The position numbers and the translations under genes are program-made. A stretch of 64,000 nt of DNA from Dehalococcoidales bacterium (GTDB taxonomy: Bacteria > Chloroflexota > Dehalococcoidia > Dehalococcoidales > UBA2162): the NCBI GenBank assembly GCA_016932435.1, contig JAFGCW010000089.1, positions 77,235 to 141,234 of the forward strand, in the 5' to 3' direction. Every line of letters starts with the position of its first letter. Positions within the stretch are counted from its first letter, which is position 1. Positions 34,136 to 43,193 of this stretch are shown here, in pieces. Under the pieces are notes generated by a model that saw nothing but the letters and a program-made list of their open reading frames with translations, was not told the origin of the DNA and searched no databases.

Positions 34136-35854
34136 ATGGCCAACCAAATTGTTACAATATACGTATCTGATACCATTCTACGAACGATGGTAAGTGACGG
34201 CAAGCAGATTCAGGAATGGGCTGAAATGCAGCTTGAGTCGGGACTTATCGAGAATAACTCCATCATCGAAGAAGAAGCCGTATCTGAAAAGCTCACACAG
34301 CTACTTGGGATACAATCGGTAAAGGCAAGGAAAGTTTTCCTCGGTATCAATGGAGTCAGATGTCTAACACGGCCAGTGCTACTTCCAAAACTCCCTCAGG
34401 AAATACTGGACGAAGCCGTCAGGCGTGAAGCAGCAAGATTGCTTCCGATTCCTCTTGATGAACTTTACCTGTCGTGGCAGCAGATACCCGGTCCTGAAGA
34501 TAAAACGCATGTGTTCCTTACCGCTATCCCAAGAGGTATTGTGGATCCGCTAATGAAGGTGATGGATAAGACCGATCTGAATCCTGTGTTCATGGATATT
34601 AAACCTCTTCTTCTTTCCAGAATGACTCAAGAAGAAACTACAATTATAATCGATGTTCAAGGAGCGGATTTCGATATCGTCGTAATGATGTATGGAATAC
34701 CACAGCCGATACGATCGATTCCTTTTCCCGGTGAGGACATGTCCTGGCAGGAGAAGCTTCCAGTAATTAAAGATGAATTGGATAGAACCATTACTTTCTA
34801 TAATACTAACAACCCGGAAACCGCAATTGAAAACACTGTCCCTGTATATTTATCCGGACAACTCGGTGACGAATCTGAATTTAGCCGTAGGCTGTCAGAA
34901 GAAACACAGCGTAAGGTCGTACTGATTCCCTCACCGATTGAAACTCCTGAAGGTTTCGACTCATCCGTATATATGGCTAACATCAGCCTGCTTCAGCAGG
35001 CAATATCTTCAAGTAAAAATGAAGGTAATTCCTCAGTGAATCTGAATAACCTTCCAGAGGTTTACAGACCACAACAAATCTCCACCTCCAATATTTTGAA
35101 AATGATGGGCGTTGGTTTTGCTTTAATTATCATCGCAGCAATGATTATACTGATTCAGAGTACGTCTGCCGGGATTAAAGATAAACAGGAAACCTTATCA
35201 TCCGTTAAAGAGAGTCTTCAAACGAATCAGTTGGAAGCTACAAAGTTCGACTCTCAGATAAATACGCTTAATACGAAGATTGAAGGTCTTCAATCAATAC
35301 AGCAGGATTTTACGGCGGCACTTGGTTCAATAGAACTACAGAGTATAGGGCTGAATCGCGATATTGAAGTAACAATGGATACTACGCCAAGCAGCGTAAT
35401 ATTGACCAGTGTAGTACATAATGAAGGAATACTCACTATATCCGGTATCGCGCCTGGTGAAAAAACAGTCCTATCATATATTCTGGCTCTGGAGAGTACG
35501 GGAAGATTTGCAGGTAAAATCAAGGCGGATACGGAAATTCTGGAAGATGGATCAATGTCTTTCACTCTGGTTGGCAGCGTAATGATTGAGAGTGAATGGG
35601 TGAGTAGTATGGAAGTAATACTCGGTAATCTTCCAAGTGAAATAATACTTTCCTCTGTCAGTACCGATATCGGGACACTTACTCTGGATGGAATCGCACC
35701 TGATGAAGAAATACTCCTGGTTTATTTAAATAAGCTTGATAGTAGCGGTAAGTTCGGTGAGATAACGATATCGAATATCACCAAGCTGGAAACTGGCGAA
35801 AGAGACTTCTCAATCGTTATCAAAATCGGTGAAACCGTGACCGCGGGAGACTAA
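34136..35854 (+). CDS. PilM-PilN fusion pilus protein
   Basis: 572 residues. Residues 1-300 resemble PilM, the actin-like cytoplasmic ring protein: KVFLGINGVRCLTRPVLLPKLPQEILDEAVRREAARLLPIPLDELYLSWQ is split here by its own pattern into the EAVRREA..LPIPLDE segment typical of PilM, and IIIDVQGADFDIVVM fits a phosphate-binding strand. A transmembrane helix (322-342) is followed by a coiled coil (350-395) as in PilN, then two similar C-terminal domains (about 400-480 and 485-570) that share the pattern SSVILTSV..EGILTISGIAP.E / SEIILSSV..IGTLTLDGIAPDE. Normally PilM and PilN are separate genes. The fused protein would tie the ring to the membrane permanently. Confidence 0.78.
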   Translation: MANQIVTIYVSDTILRTMVSDGKQIQEWAEMQLESGLIENNSIIEEEAVSEKLTQLLGIQSVKARKVFLGINGVRCLTRPVLLPKLPQEILDEAVRREAARLLPIPLDELYLSWQQIPGPEDKTHVFLTAIPRGIVDPLMKVMDKTDLNPVFMDIKPLLLSRMTQEETTIIIDVQGADFDIVVMMYGIPQPIRSIPFPGEDMSWQEKLPVIKDELDRTITFYNTNNPETAIENTVPVYLSGQLGDESEFSRRLSEETQRKVVLIPSPIETPEGFDSSVYMANISLLQQAISSSKNEGNSSVNLNNLPEVYRPQQISTSNILKMMGVGFALIIIAAMIILIQSTSAGIKDKQETLSSVKESLQTNQLEATKFDSQINTLNTKIEGLQSIQQDFTAALGSIELQSIGLNRDIEVTMDTTPSSVILTSVVHNEGILTISGIAPGEKTVLSYILALESTGRFAGKIKADTEILEDGSMSFTLVGSVMIESEWVSSMEVILGNLPSEIILSSVSTDIGTLTLDGIAPDEEILLVYLNKLDSSGKFGEITISNITKLETGERDFSIVIKIGETVTAGD

Positions 35855-35858
35855 ATAA

Positions 35859-36929
35859 ATGGATATTCTGGATATGGTCCGTCTGGCAGCGGAGAAAGGC
35901 GCCTCTGATATACATTTAGTTGCCGAGGAGCCTTTACTACTGAGGATCAATGGATTAATGGAAGCGGTGGACTCAATACCACCTCTTACAGCTGAAGAAA
36001 TAGATAACTGCTTAAATCAGGTCGCCACTGCTGAGCAAAGATCTGCTTTCGACCGAGATTTAGAGCTTGATATTGGTTTTGGAGTACGCGGCGTTGGAAG
36101 AATTAGGTGTAATGCAGCTAAGCAGCGTGCTTCGACCAGTCTGGTTATGCGATTACTACCATCATCAATACCTTCCATTGAAGAGTTAGGACTGCCTGAA
36201 ATCTGTAAACACCTGGTAACACGACCCCGTGGGATGGTGATTATTAGCGGACCTACCGGCAGCGGTAAATCCATGACCCTTAGTTCAATGATAAATTTCC
36301 TAAATAGTAACCATAGCCGTAGAGTGGTAACAATTGAGGATCCGATAGAGTTCGTATATAAAAATGAAAAATGCACTATCACTCAAAGGGAATTAGGGAG
36401 CGATACAAAATCGTTTGCCGAAGCGCTTCGCCATGTATTAAGGCAGGATCCGGATGTTATCCTTGTCGGTGAAATGAGAGATGAGGAGACCGCCGCTGCA
36501 GCACTCACTATTGCTGAAACCGGACACTTGATTCTTACTACTGGCCACGCTCCAAGTGCTTCTCAAGCTATCGAACGTGTTATCGATATGTTTCCTCCTT
36601 ATGAGCGACCAAACGTTCAATCACGACTGGCATCTCTTATTAACGGTATCTTGTGCCAGGCACTTATTCCCACTGCTGACGGCAGTGGCAGGGTACCGGC
36701 AGTCGAGATTATGCTAGCAAACGCCGCGATAAGAAGTAATATTAGAGACGGTAAAGTATACCAATTACCCAATACGATACTCACCAATGCTCGCCAGGGT
36801 ATGATTCTCTTAGACCATGCCTTGGTAAATCTGTATAAAAATGGTACCATCACCCGTGAATCAGTGCTTGCCTTCTGTAATGACCAGGATGAAATACAAA
36901 AGAGCATTGGTACCGGGAGTTTTGTCTAG
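35859..36929 (+). CDS. pilT: Twitching-motility ATPase PilT
   Basis: 356 residues, the usual PilT length. It retracts pili by removing pilin subunits. Marks: the opening ASDIHLVAEEPLLLRINGLM, Walker A GPTGSGKSMT (131-140), Asp box TIEDPIEFVY, Walker B LRQDPDVILVGEMRDEETAA, and the His-box TGHLILTTGHA. The C-terminal AIRSNIRDGKVYQLPN segment corresponds to the AIRNLIRE motif of PilT, needed for retraction. It starts 4 bases after the PilMN gene, so the machine can both extend and retract. Confidence 0.94.
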   Translation: MDILDMVRLAAEKGASDIHLVAEEPLLLRINGLMEAVDSIPPLTAEEIDNCLNQVATAEQRSAFDRDLELDIGFGVRGVGRIRCNAAKQRASTSLVMRLLPSSIPSIEELGLPEICKHLVTRPRGMVIISGPTGSGKSMTLSSMINFLNSNHSRRVVTIEDPIEFVYKNEKCTITQRELGSDTKSFAEALRHVLRQDPDVILVGEMRDEETAAAALTIAETGHLILTTGHAPSASQAIERVIDMFPPYERPNVQSRLASLINGILCQALIPTADGSGRVPAVEIMLANAAIRSNIRDGKVYQLPNTILTNARQGMILLDHALVNLYKNGTITRESVLAFCNDQDEIQKSIGTGSFV

Positions 36930-37006
36930 TAAGTATTTCATGAGAGGGTAATCGTACTGCTTTTTTCAAAACCTACCAAGTGGTCGAGTAAGACTGTACA
37001 GTTTAA

Positions 37007-38515
37007 ATGAATGCCGAGAAAACATCGGAAATTACTCTTGATATTATAAATCTCTTTGGTCTTAACGAACAGGTTAAGGCTTTTGTGTCTCTGGTTATGG
37101 AACTCCTGGAGAGCGGGAGTTCCTGTTTGCTAATGCTCGATAGTACCGGTGAACAGTATAGTGTTGTTTCGCGTAATTCCACGGCAGGAAACAGCAGGCA
37201 AGCTAATTTAGTTATTTCCATACGGAATCCTGCGATTGAGCAGTTAACTAAAACAGGGAAAGTCATATTTCGGGATGATCCTGCGGCTGAACCGATTATG
37301 AAGGGACTGCTTTCAGAGGAAAACGGAGACGTAGACTTCGAAGGAATCGATATCATACTACCATTAATAAGCGGTGACCGGTTAATAGGCATCCTTTTCA
37401 TTGTGGGGAGAGATTCAGGTAACTATACATTCGAAGAATTAAGTATACTGAATGATATTGCGATCCGACTCGCTCCCGGAATAGAAAAGGAGTATTTACG
37501 TGAACAACTCAGCGAGCGTAATAGGGAATTATCCGTTCTGAACAGATGTAGTGCGATAATATCTTCGAACCTCTATATCAGCGATGTATTCCAGTCTTTT
37601 ATTTTTACTCTAAAAGAAATGTTAGAAATAGAATGGGCTTCTTTAGCATTGATAGAAGAGCAGAATCTTTGTTTTTTCGCCCTATACTCAGAGATTGGTT
37701 CGAACTGGGAGGTTGGAGACAGAATACCGGTCAAAGGAACAGCAACCGAATGGGTAACGACGTCGAGACTCCCCATGGTCGAATCCGACCTCAAGAAAGA
37801 CTGCCTTTTTGTCACCGATGTTTACCACCGAAAACAAGGGATACAGTCAATTGCCTGTGCTCCTTTAATGGTGCTTAATGAGATAGCCATCGGTAGTCTT
37901 ATTGTCGGAGTGAGTAAACCGAATGCTTACAATTCCAGGCAGTTAGAATTTCTCGGAGAACTGGCTGTACAAATATCCGGACCTATCCAGAACTCTCTAA
38001 TGTTTGAGAAAGTATTGAAGAAGTCTCGCTATGATGAACTGACTGGTCTTTTTAACAGGCGTACGATGGATGAACAAATAGTTACTGAGGTAAGTCGTCA
38101 TTCCCGATATGGCGGGGTGTTTTCTTTGATCCTGATAGATCTTGATTCGATGAAACAGATAAATGATCAGTATGGTCATCTCATAGGAGACGGACTTCTG
38201 TCCAGCACAGGGAATATATTGAAAGAATTCATCCGGAGTGCAGATCAAGCTTTCAGATATGGCGGCGATGAGTTTGCTGTGTTATTACCTAACACAGAAG
38301 CCAGCGGGGCTGTTGTCGTTGCCGAACGTTTAAGAGAAATAATCGGTACAAAATTAATCATAGACGATATGACCATAACTGCCAGCTTTGGATTGGCAAG
38401 CTGGCCGGAAAATGGTCCTGAAGCCCACGATATCGTGGCTGCGGCTGATACTGCGCTTTATAAAGCCAAAAACGAAGGCGGTAACAGGAGTTATTACGAG
38501 ACATCTGTAAGCTGA
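37007..38515 (+). CDS. Diguanylate cyclase with two GAF-like domains
   Basis: 502 residues, cytoplasmic. Two GAF-like sensory domains (about 10-165 and 180-335) are joined by a helix that should form a coiled coil (ERNRELSVLNRCSAI). The GGDEF domain follows from about residue 345: RYGGDEFAVLLPN with GGDEF at 419-423, so it should be active in making cyclic di-GMP, and the inhibitory I-site RSAD (410-413) lies exactly five residues before it. The ligands of the GAF domains are unknown. It stands 77 bases after pilT in the same direction, suggesting control of pilus function by cyclic di-GMP. Confidence 0.93.
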   Translation: MNAEKTSEITLDIINLFGLNEQVKAFVSLVMELLESGSSCLLMLDSTGEQYSVVSRNSTAGNSRQANLVISIRNPAIEQLTKTGKVIFRDDPAAEPIMKGLLSEENGDVDFEGIDIILPLISGDRLIGILFIVGRDSGNYTFEELSILNDIAIRLAPGIEKEYLREQLSERNRELSVLNRCSAIISSNLYISDVFQSFIFTLKEMLEIEWASLALIEEQNLCFFALYSEIGSNWEVGDRIPVKGTATEWVTTSRLPMVESDLKKDCLFVTDVYHRKQGIQSIACAPLMVLNEIAIGSLIVGVSKPNAYNSRQLEFLGELAVQISGPIQNSLMFEKVLKKSRYDELTGLFNRRTMDEQIVTEVSRHSRYGGVFSLILIDLDSMKQINDQYGHLIGDGLLSSTGNILKEFIRSADQAFRYGGDEFAVLLPNTEASGAVVVAERLREIIGTKLIIDDMTITASFGLASWPENGPEAHDIVAAADTALYKAKNEGGNRSYYETSVS

Positions 38516-38568
38516 ATGGTAGTATCTCAAAATAACCATAACAGACATACCATCAAACCGATTTTTAC

Positions 38569-38597
38569 TTGAAAATCACTCCAGTTTTTTATAAAAT
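38569..38597 (+). promoter_or_regulatory. Promoter candidate of the phosphate-transport genes
   Basis: TTGAAA (38569-38574), 17 bases, TAAAAT (38592-38597), about 50 bases before the transporter start. Confidence 0.55.
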
Positions 38598-38646
38598 AAC
38601 TTCCGGATGCGTACAGTAAAAAGACCGTTTACAGGAGAAAGTCCGG

Positions 38647-39783
38647 TTGGCAGATAAGCTGAGACTTTCCACAGTTCTTAAAATTCTTCTTGTATTCGCT
38701 TTACTTTACATATTTCTAATCGGTATAAAATTTACGGGTATTTCGTTCAAGCTGTTCGGTAAGGATTTTGCCGAACAGCTTATTAGTTTATACTCCAATC
38801 CCTTCGCTGGTTTATTTACCGGGATACTTGTCACCAGTATTATCCAGAGTTCTTCGACCACAACTTCATTAATAGTGGGGCTTGCCGGTAGTGGCATTAT
38901 ATCCATAGAAGCTGCAATCCCGATGATTATGGGAGCGAACATGGGCACAACGATAACAAATGTCCTTGTTTCTCTCACCTTTATTACAAGAAAGGAAGAC
39001 TTCAGGAGGGCATTTACCGCTGCCACTATGCATGATTTCTTTAATGTATTTACAATCGTGGTATTCCTTCCTCTAGAACTTGCTTTCCACATAATAGAAA
39101 AGTCGGCGGTGTTCCTTACAGATATTTTTCAAAATGTCGGTGGTGTTACCTTTACAAGCCCATTGAAGGTAATCATCGATCCGGTGACAAAAGGATTTCA
39201 GCATTTTCTGTCCGATACTCTTGGAGCTTCGGATATTGTCGTTGGCGTTGTTCTGCTGGTACTTGCAGTTGTACTGGTAGTTCTTTCTTTGATATACCTG
39301 GTAAAAATTATGCGTTCCCTGGTTATTAATACCACGGAACAGGTAATCGACAGGTATATATTCAGGAATACTTTTACTGCATTTATACTTGGGATGCTAT
39401 TAACAGCCGTGGTTCAGAGCAGTTCGGTTACTACCTCGATGATAGTTCCCCTGGTGGCTGCTGGTTTCCTCGGGCTTAATCGCGCCTATCCATATACACT
39501 CGGAGCGAATATCGGAACAACGATAACGGCCATACTCGCTTCACTGGCTGTAATTAGCTCCGATGATGGCGGTGTGGGAAACACAACGGGGTTAACTGTT
39601 GCTTTTTGTCACCTTATGTTCAATATTTATGGTACAATCATATTTTTACCGTTACGGAAATTACCTATATATTGCGCAACAAAGCTTGGAAACCTGGCTG
39701 CAGAGTCGAAAAAATGGGCATTTATCTTTGTAGTTGGTATATTTTTTCTTCTACCGTTGCTGATATTATTCATCACTCGGTAG
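38647..39783 (+). CDS. Na+/phosphate cotransporter family protein (NptA-like)
   Basis: 378 residues from a TTG start with AGGAG 9 bases before it. It is a membrane protein with two inverted Na/Pi-cotransporter repeats, each carrying the family's QSSS motif (SIIQSSSTTTSLIVGLAGSG and AVVQSSSVTTSMIVPLVAAG), and the paired GANMGTT / GANIGTT loops that follow them. It should move inorganic phosphate with sodium. The C-terminal PhoU domain often found in this family is missing here and is encoded by the separate next gene, 34 bases downstream. Confidence 0.9.
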   Translation: MADKLRLSTVLKILLVFALLYIFLIGIKFTGISFKLFGKDFAEQLISLYSNPFAGLFTGILVTSIIQSSSTTTSLIVGLAGSGIISIEAAIPMIMGANMGTTITNVLVSLTFITRKEDFRRAFTAATMHDFFNVFTIVVFLPLELAFHIIEKSAVFLTDIFQNVGGVTFTSPLKVIIDPVTKGFQHFLSDTLGASDIVVGVVLLVLAVVLVVLSLIYLVKIMRSLVINTTEQVIDRYIFRNTFTAFILGMLLTAVVQSSSVTTSMIVPLVAAGFLGLNRAYPYTLGANIGTTITAILASLAVISSDDGGVGNTTGLTVAFCHLMFNIYGTIIFLPLRKLPIYCATKLGNLAAESKKWAFIFVVGIFFLLPLLILFITR

Positions 39784-39817
39784 GAAATGACGATACATAC
39801 CGTGAGGTGCTGAACAG

Positions 39818-40489
39818 ATGACTAGTGAAATTGTAAATATGCTGAGAGGTTCAAATCTTGTAAAAAAAGCGATTACCTTGTTTATTAAAATGATAAATGG
39901 AGATGAGTACCTGTATAACGAATCGTGGAGAGTTATAACCACAGAAGATACGATAGATCGAATTCCTCAGTCTTTTTACGATAAAGACATCGAGGTGAAC
40001 AACCAGGAAAAAGAGATTCGCAGACTCCTGTTCGAACACCTGTCAATTCGCCCCGGACATGATACCTCCGGCTGCCTGGCTCTCATGAGCTTAATCAAAG
40101 ATGCAGAAAGAATAGGAGACTATTCCAAGAATATATTTGAAGCCGGTATCCTCCATGGAGGTAATATCAGGGATATAAAGTTTTACGAAAGGATGATACC
40201 GACTCAAAAAACGATCTCGGATAGTTTTCCTGTCCTGGCGAAGGCATTTAAGAATTCCGATATTAAACTTGCAGAGGAGATTTTGAAAAACTATACGCCT
40301 ATTAAACGTGATTGCGATAAGATACTCAATGAGCTCTTTGAGCAGGAAGTATCGCCTAATGAGGCTGTCGTGACAGCTATGCTGTCACGTTATTTCAAGC
40401 GAATAAACTCTCATGTCAGCAACATCGCTTCCGGAATCGTCTATCCGTTGAATGAGATCGACTTTGTAAGGGGAGATATCCTGGAGTAG
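39818..40489 (+). CDS. PhoU-domain protein
   Basis: 223 residues, all-helical. Segments EIRRLLFEHLSI and ALMSLIKDAERIGDYSKNIFEAGI carry the PhoU metal-binding E/D-x3-D pattern (ERIGD) at about residue 105. PhoU proteins regulate phosphate uptake. Its place right after the transporter suggests that it is the split-off regulatory half of the NptA-PhoU fusion seen in other species. Confidence 0.85.
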   Translation: MTSEIVNMLRGSNLVKKAITLFIKMINGDEYLYNESWRVITTEDTIDRIPQSFYDKDIEVNNQEKEIRRLLFEHLSIRPGHDTSGCLALMSLIKDAERIGDYSKNIFEAGILHGGNIRDIKFYERMIPTQKTISDSFPVLAKAFKNSDIKLAEEILKNYTPIKRDCDKILNELFEQEVSPNEAVVTAMLSRYFKRINSHVSNIASGIVYPLNEIDFVRGDILE

Positions 40490-40583
40490 AGTGGTTTACC
40501 ACAATCACTAAAGTCTAGATGTATTTGGGAGTTACGGCTTACAAGTGTTACACTATCATTAAATAATAACGGATGGTAAACAC

Positions 40584-41786
40584 TTGAAAGCTGAAATTAT
40601 ATCAATAGGTACAGAGATCCTTCTTGGCGAGATTACCGATACAAACGCCGCATATATCGCAGGCCGGCTGCCATTCCTGGGTATAGACCTGTTCTGGATA
40701 TCGCAGGTCGGAGACAATAAAGCCCGTATTATTGAAATTCTTGAACGTGCCTGGAACCGTTCCGACATTATTTTTATCACCGGTGGACTCGGTCCTACGG
40801 CAGATGACGTTACCCGTGAATCCATTGCCGAGATGCTGGGCGAGGAGATGGAAATAAATCCCGACCTGGAAAAGACACTGCGTGATAGATTCGGTCGCTA
40901 TGGTTTCGATATGCCATTAAGTAATCTCAAGCAGGCAACTATTATTCCGTCAGCTCAATCTATCCCTAATCCTGCCGGTACCGCTCCGGGCTGGTGGATA
41001 GAAAAAGACAATCGCACTCTTATCACTATGCCCGGTCCTCCTCGGGAACTGAATGTCGTATGGCAGGAAACCGTTCAACCCAGGCTGGAAGAACAGGCTG
41101 AGTCAGTGCTTGTTACCAGGACGTTTAAGACGTTCGGTTATTCGGAAGGCGGTGCCGGAGAAATGGTTGCCGATATGCTTGCCGCTTCCAATCCAACCCT
41201 GGGAATTTATGCTAAGCCCGATGGTATTCACTTACGGCTGGCAGCAAAAGCTAATTCTTTTGAAGAGGCTGAGAAGATGCTTGCCGAAAGCGATAAACGC
41301 ATCAGGGAAATTATGGAAGGCCATATCTGGGGAACGGATAACGATACTCTTGAGATTCTCGTAGGTAATCTATTAACTGAAAAGGGATTGACTCTTGCCG
41401 TGATGGAGGATTCCCACGGTGGTACTCTTACTTCTACCTTCAATGATATTCCGGAAAGCGGTAAGTTTTTCAAAGGGGGGCTGCTTGCCGGAACTGATTT
41501 GTCGATGACCGCTTTCGGCGTAAATCTCGATACTGTAAATAATGGCACCGGAGAAGAACTGGTGTGCGCAATGGCCGAATCAGCCAGGAATATCCTGGAA
41601 GCCGATATCGGAATCGGTACTGCCGGAACTGACGAGGTAACAAAGGATAATCCAATGGGCACAACCTATATCGGAATCGCAGATTCTTCAGGTAGCAGGG
41701 CTGTAAGCAGACCTCGAAGGCGGCAATATGTAACCGCCACCATTCTTTTTGAACTTCGTGAGTCACTTCTTAATAAATCAGGCTAG
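40584..41786 (+). CDS. cinA: CinA-family protein with altered deamidase domain
   Basis: 400 residues. The N-terminal molybdopterin-binding-like (COG1058) domain is normal: IISIGTEILLGEITDTNAAYIA and FITGGLGPTADDVTRE. It is an ADP-ribose/NMN-type pyrophosphatase in characterised members. The C-terminal domain, which removes the amide from nicotinamide mononucleotide in PncC, is recognisable by length and by KDNPMGTTYIGIA, but its active-site motif is changed: the usual AESCTGG is MEDSHGG (274-280), and the downstream YSN..K segment reads AGTDLSM. It is therefore probably not active as a deamidase. The gene is single between the phosphate genes and a site-2 protease. Confidence 0.88.
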   Translation: MKAEIISIGTEILLGEITDTNAAYIAGRLPFLGIDLFWISQVGDNKARIIEILERAWNRSDIIFITGGLGPTADDVTRESIAEMLGEEMEINPDLEKTLRDRFGRYGFDMPLSNLKQATIIPSAQSIPNPAGTAPGWWIEKDNRTLITMPGPPRELNVVWQETVQPRLEEQAESVLVTRTFKTFGYSEGGAGEMVADMLAASNPTLGIYAKPDGIHLRLAAKANSFEEAEKMLAESDKRIREIMEGHIWGTDNDTLEILVGNLLTEKGLTLAVMEDSHGGTLTSTFNDIPESGKFFKGGLLAGTDLSMTAFGVNLDTVNNGTGEELVCAMAESARNILEADIGIGTAGTDEVTKDNPMGTTYIGIADSSGSRAVSRPRRRQYVTATILFELRESLLNKSG

Positions 41787-41796
41787 ATAATCTGCT

Positions 41797-42582
41797 ATGA
41801 ACAGGACATTCTATATCGGCAGACTCTTCGGAATCGAATTCAGGCTTCACTTTACCTGGTTTATTATATTTTTCCTGGTAACATTGCTGCTCGTAGAACC
41901 GAACTACGATCGCTGGTTTTACTGGCTGCTCGGGATAGGTACCAGCCTGTTGTTTTTCGCGTCTGTGCTTGCTCATGAACTTGCCCATAGCCTGGTCGGA
42001 CGGGCTAACGGCATTCCGATATCGAATATCACCCTGTTTATTTTCGGTGGCGTAGCCGTAATGAAACACGAAGCCGGGAAACCGGGTGCTGAATTCAGAA
42101 TGGCTATTGCCGGACCACTCTGCAGCCTAGTTATCGGCGGCATCTTCGGCCTGTTACTGTTGATCCCGGGAGTGAATGGTCCGGTGGCAATGATGATCAC
42201 CTGGCTGGCAATAATGAACGGAATCCTGGCAGTGTTCAATCTTATTCCCGGTTTTCCGCTGGATGGCGGACGTGTTTTACGGTCGGCAATATGGAGAGCT
42301 ACCGGAAGCTACCTCGTTGCTAGCCGGATTGCCACCTGGATAGGGCAGGGATTTGGGTACCTGCTGATTTTTGCCGGTATTTTAATTATAATAATACGTC
42401 CGTTTGACATGACCTGGTTCGACGGACTATGGATTGCATTCATCGGCTGGTTCCTGTCAAGCAGCGCTTCGGCCAGCTATCGTCAGATTATTAGACAGGA
42501 AACTCCCAGACCTTCAAATGATATAGAGTTACCTTCTGACGACTATACGGTACTGCCCCATGAAGGTGAGAAAAAAGACTGA
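41797..42582 (+). CDS. Site-2 protease family (M50) membrane metalloprotease
   Basis: 261 residues, about six transmembrane helices. Zinc-site motif HELAH (about residues 65-69) in helix 2 and the second metal-ligand motif NLIPGFPLDGGR (about 148-159) are complete. It cuts membrane proteins within the bilayer. This is the small SpoIVFB-like form without the CBS tail that many relatives have. Overlaps the next gene by one base (TGATG). Confidence 0.93.
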   Translation: MNRTFYIGRLFGIEFRLHFTWFIIFFLVTLLLVEPNYDRWFYWLLGIGTSLLFFASVLAHELAHSLVGRANGIPISNITLFIFGGVAVMKHEAGKPGAEFRMAIAGPLCSLVIGGIFGLLLLIPGVNGPVAMMITWLAIMNGILAVFNLIPGFPLDGGRVLRSAIWRATGSYLVASRIATWIGQGFGYLLIFAGILIIIIRPFDMTWFDGLWIAFIGWFLSSSASASYRQIIRQETPRPSNDIELPSDDYTVLPHEGEKKD

Positions 42583-43166
42583 TGCTGCTTTTCGGACATG
42601 TCGGCATCACTGCGGGGGCAGCCAGGCTAACTGATGTTGCATTTCTTCCTGAAGTATTACAACAAAACAGGTCAGGATTCAGATACCGAATAGCGTCCGT
42701 GTTACGTTATTTCAGAGACGCATCCGGAAACCTGGATTACCGGATGATCATTGTTGGTTCCATGCTTCCGGATATCATTGACAAGCCACTTTTCCTTCTT
42801 TTCAGCGAAAGTGGGTTATTTACCGGTCGCAGTCATGCCCATACATTGATTTTTGCGGCGTTATTACTTTCTGCGGGAATACTAAGCAGGAAGTCATGGT
42901 TGCTTACTCTTGCCCTGGCGAATTTTACCCACCTCATTCTGGACTCGCTCTGGGAAAATCCGGAAATACTGTTATGGCCATTTCTGGGAGGGTTTGAACC
43001 GTACGAAGCCGAAGGATGGTTCTCTGATATATGGTATAACCTGACACATTTACCTGAGATATATATTCCGGAAATCATCGGGCTGATAGTAACTGGTTTC
43101 CTGGCGTATAAAATAGTAAAGATCATGGGAATAAACAGGTTTATCAGGCAGGGTGTCATAGGTTAG
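42582..43166 (+). CDS. YdjM-type membrane-bound metal-dependent hydrolase family protein
   Basis: 194 residues with several transmembrane helices. The opening LFGHVGITAG, the middle SMLPDIIDKPLF, GRSHAHTLIF and FTHLILDSLWENPE segments give the scattered His/Asp set of this family (YdjM/DUF457 group). No enzymatic activity is established for it. Coupled to the site-2 protease by an overlapping stop/start. Confidence 0.75.
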   Translation: MLLFGHVGITAGAARLTDVAFLPEVLQQNRSGFRYRIASVLRYFRDASGNLDYRMIIVGSMLPDIIDKPLFLLFSESGLFTGRSHAHTLIFAALLLSAGILSRKSWLLTLALANFTHLILDSLWENPEILLWPFLGGFEPYEAEGWFSDIWYNLTHLPEIYIPEIIGLIVTGFLAYKIVKIMGINRFIRQGVIG

Positions 43167-43193
43167 AACAATGTAATTAACAGGAGATGTTGA

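Noticed and set aside
37100..37127. Perfect-looking hairpin GGAACTCC/GGAGTTCC.
   Set aside because: It lies inside the coding part of the diguanylate cyclase gene and has no T-run; it is most likely chance.
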